Part shown: piece by piece, positions 63,676-64,000 of the stretch
Layout: each line of letters starts with the position of its first letter
Numbering within the stretch: the stretch's first letter is position 1
Source: Porphyromonas circumdentaria
GTDB taxonomy: Bacteria; Bacteroidota; Bacteroidia; Bacteroidales; Porphyromonadaceae
Assembly (NCBI RefSeq): GCF_900167105.1
Contig: NZ_FUXE01000009.1
Coordinates: forward strand, 26,308-90,307
Direction of reading: 5' to 3'
Length of the DNA: 64,000 nucleotides
Program-made: the position numbers and the translations under genes
Notes under the pieces: model-generated
The model's database searches: none
What the model saw: only the letters and a program-made list of their open reading frames with translations
What the model was told of the DNA's origin: nothing

Positions 63676-64000
63676 ATGAAAAAATACAACCATTTGAGCC
63701 GAGAGCAAAGGTACACAATAGATCGGCTACTACAACAAAAGAAATCTTATTCTTTCATCGCTCAAACCATTGGTGTCTCAACCAGCACCGTCTCTCGAGA
63801 AGTCAAACGCAACAAAACGGCAAGAGGAAGATACTCCTGCCATGCAGCACATATGTATGCTACAGAGCGTAAGGAGTGGCGTTGCTATCCGAGGAAATTC
63901 ACGGATAAAATGCAAGAACAAGTCGTCCAGATTTTGAGAGAAAAACAGTGGTCGCCTGAGCAAATCGTGGGGCGTTTTCGGCTCAAGGGCATCCCCATCG
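63676..64000 (+). CDS. IS30-family transposase, 5' part
   Basis: The first 108 residues of a transposase that continues past the window. From ATG 63676 the protein reads MKKYNHLSREQRYTIDRLLQ, followed by QKKSYSFIAQTIGVSTSTVSREVKRN. This is the N-terminal helix-turn-helix (HTH_38) typical of IS30 transposases. The later EKQWSPEQIVGRFRLKGI segment matches the region linking the HTH to the catalytic DDE domain, which is outside the window. Other frames here (such as a GTG at 63666) lack homology. Confidence 0.9.
   Translation, partial: MKKYNHLSREQRYTIDRLLQQKKSYSFIAQTIGVSTSTVSREVKRNKTARGRYSCHAAHMYATERKEWRCYPRKFTDKMQEQVVQILREKQWSPEQIVGRFRLKGIPI

Larger units (their letters stand above)
63595..64000 (+). 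mobile_element. IS30-family insertion sequence, left end (right end outside window)
   Basis: The element begins somewhere in 63590-63620 (exact edge unclear without the other end). It contains a 30-bp perfect palindrome at 63618-63647, a TATATTTG box at 63661-63668 and the transposase gene from 63676. It interrupts the V-ATPase subunit I gene. Target duplication cannot be examined here. Confidence 0.75.

Overview
The window looks like a chromosome segment of an oral-type Bacteroidota, most likely a Porphyromonas or close relative. The grounds are: promoter elements of the Bacteroidota type (TTG, 19-20 bases, TAnnTTTG); type IX secretion (T9SS) cargo proteins and a T9SS plug-domain protein; a V-type rather than F-type ATPase; a flavodoxin next to a DUF2023 gene; DUF4836 lipoproteins; an archaeal-length ProS; and an orphan CRISPR array with 30-bp repeats. 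I cannot name the species. No tRNA or rRNA gene was recognised.

Layout. 1-3199 (minus): a DivIC-like septum protein, a small membrane protein, an RluA-type pseudouridine synthase and DsbD (running off the left edge), in one tight operon. 4009-8306 (plus): proS, queC and a PIF1-like helicase fused to TPRs. 8504-13988 (plus): sppA, lpxK, thiL and an Mla-type ABC permease/ATPase pair. 14156-18315: a THUMP-like methyltransferase (minus), a T9SS plug-domain protein and a GH3-family protein (plus). 18466-21837 (minus): rarA, an M48 lipoprotein protease, a MarR regulator and a FlK-like thioesterase. 22306-25738 (minus): nadB-nadC-nadA. 26031-26974 (minus): fldA-DUF2023. 27183-30183 (plus): lpxH, an Ig-like/EF-hand/LRR lipoprotein and recO. 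30478-32200: CRISPR array of 27 identical repeats and 26 spacers, no cas gene in the window.

32258-39369 (minus) reads, in transcription order, as two small lipoproteins sharing a YGTP motif, a radical SAM/SPASM enzyme, a large TPR protein, pgk, a GNAT acetyltransferase and a PAP2 phosphatase, behind a good promoter at 39412-39443. The lipoprotein/radical SAM cassette is the best candidate here for an uncharacterised biochemical system. 39632-45103 (minus) holds two large secreted proteins with T9SS-like C-termini, one with a CPNC thioredoxin-like motif. 45696-48680 (plus): argS and an mnmA. 48960-57292 (minus): sodB, an FtsE/FtsX-like ABC pair whose ATPase lacks the H-loop histidine, two DUF4836 lipoproteins, nfo, a Gfo/Idh/MocA dehydrogenase and marC. 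57537-59993 (minus) is a TonB-dependent receptor, divergent from an LRR T9SS protein at 60857-62392. At the right edge the V-ATPase K gene follows a subunit I gene cut by an IS30-family element that runs off the window.

Noncoding structure includes three dispersed AT-rich repeat clusters (about 3571, 22024 and 60262), a 3 x 22-bp tandem repeat at 45393, a pair of related IS/MITE-like remnants (48736 and 62507), and several TAnnTTTG boxes so close to start codons that the mRNAs may be leaderless.
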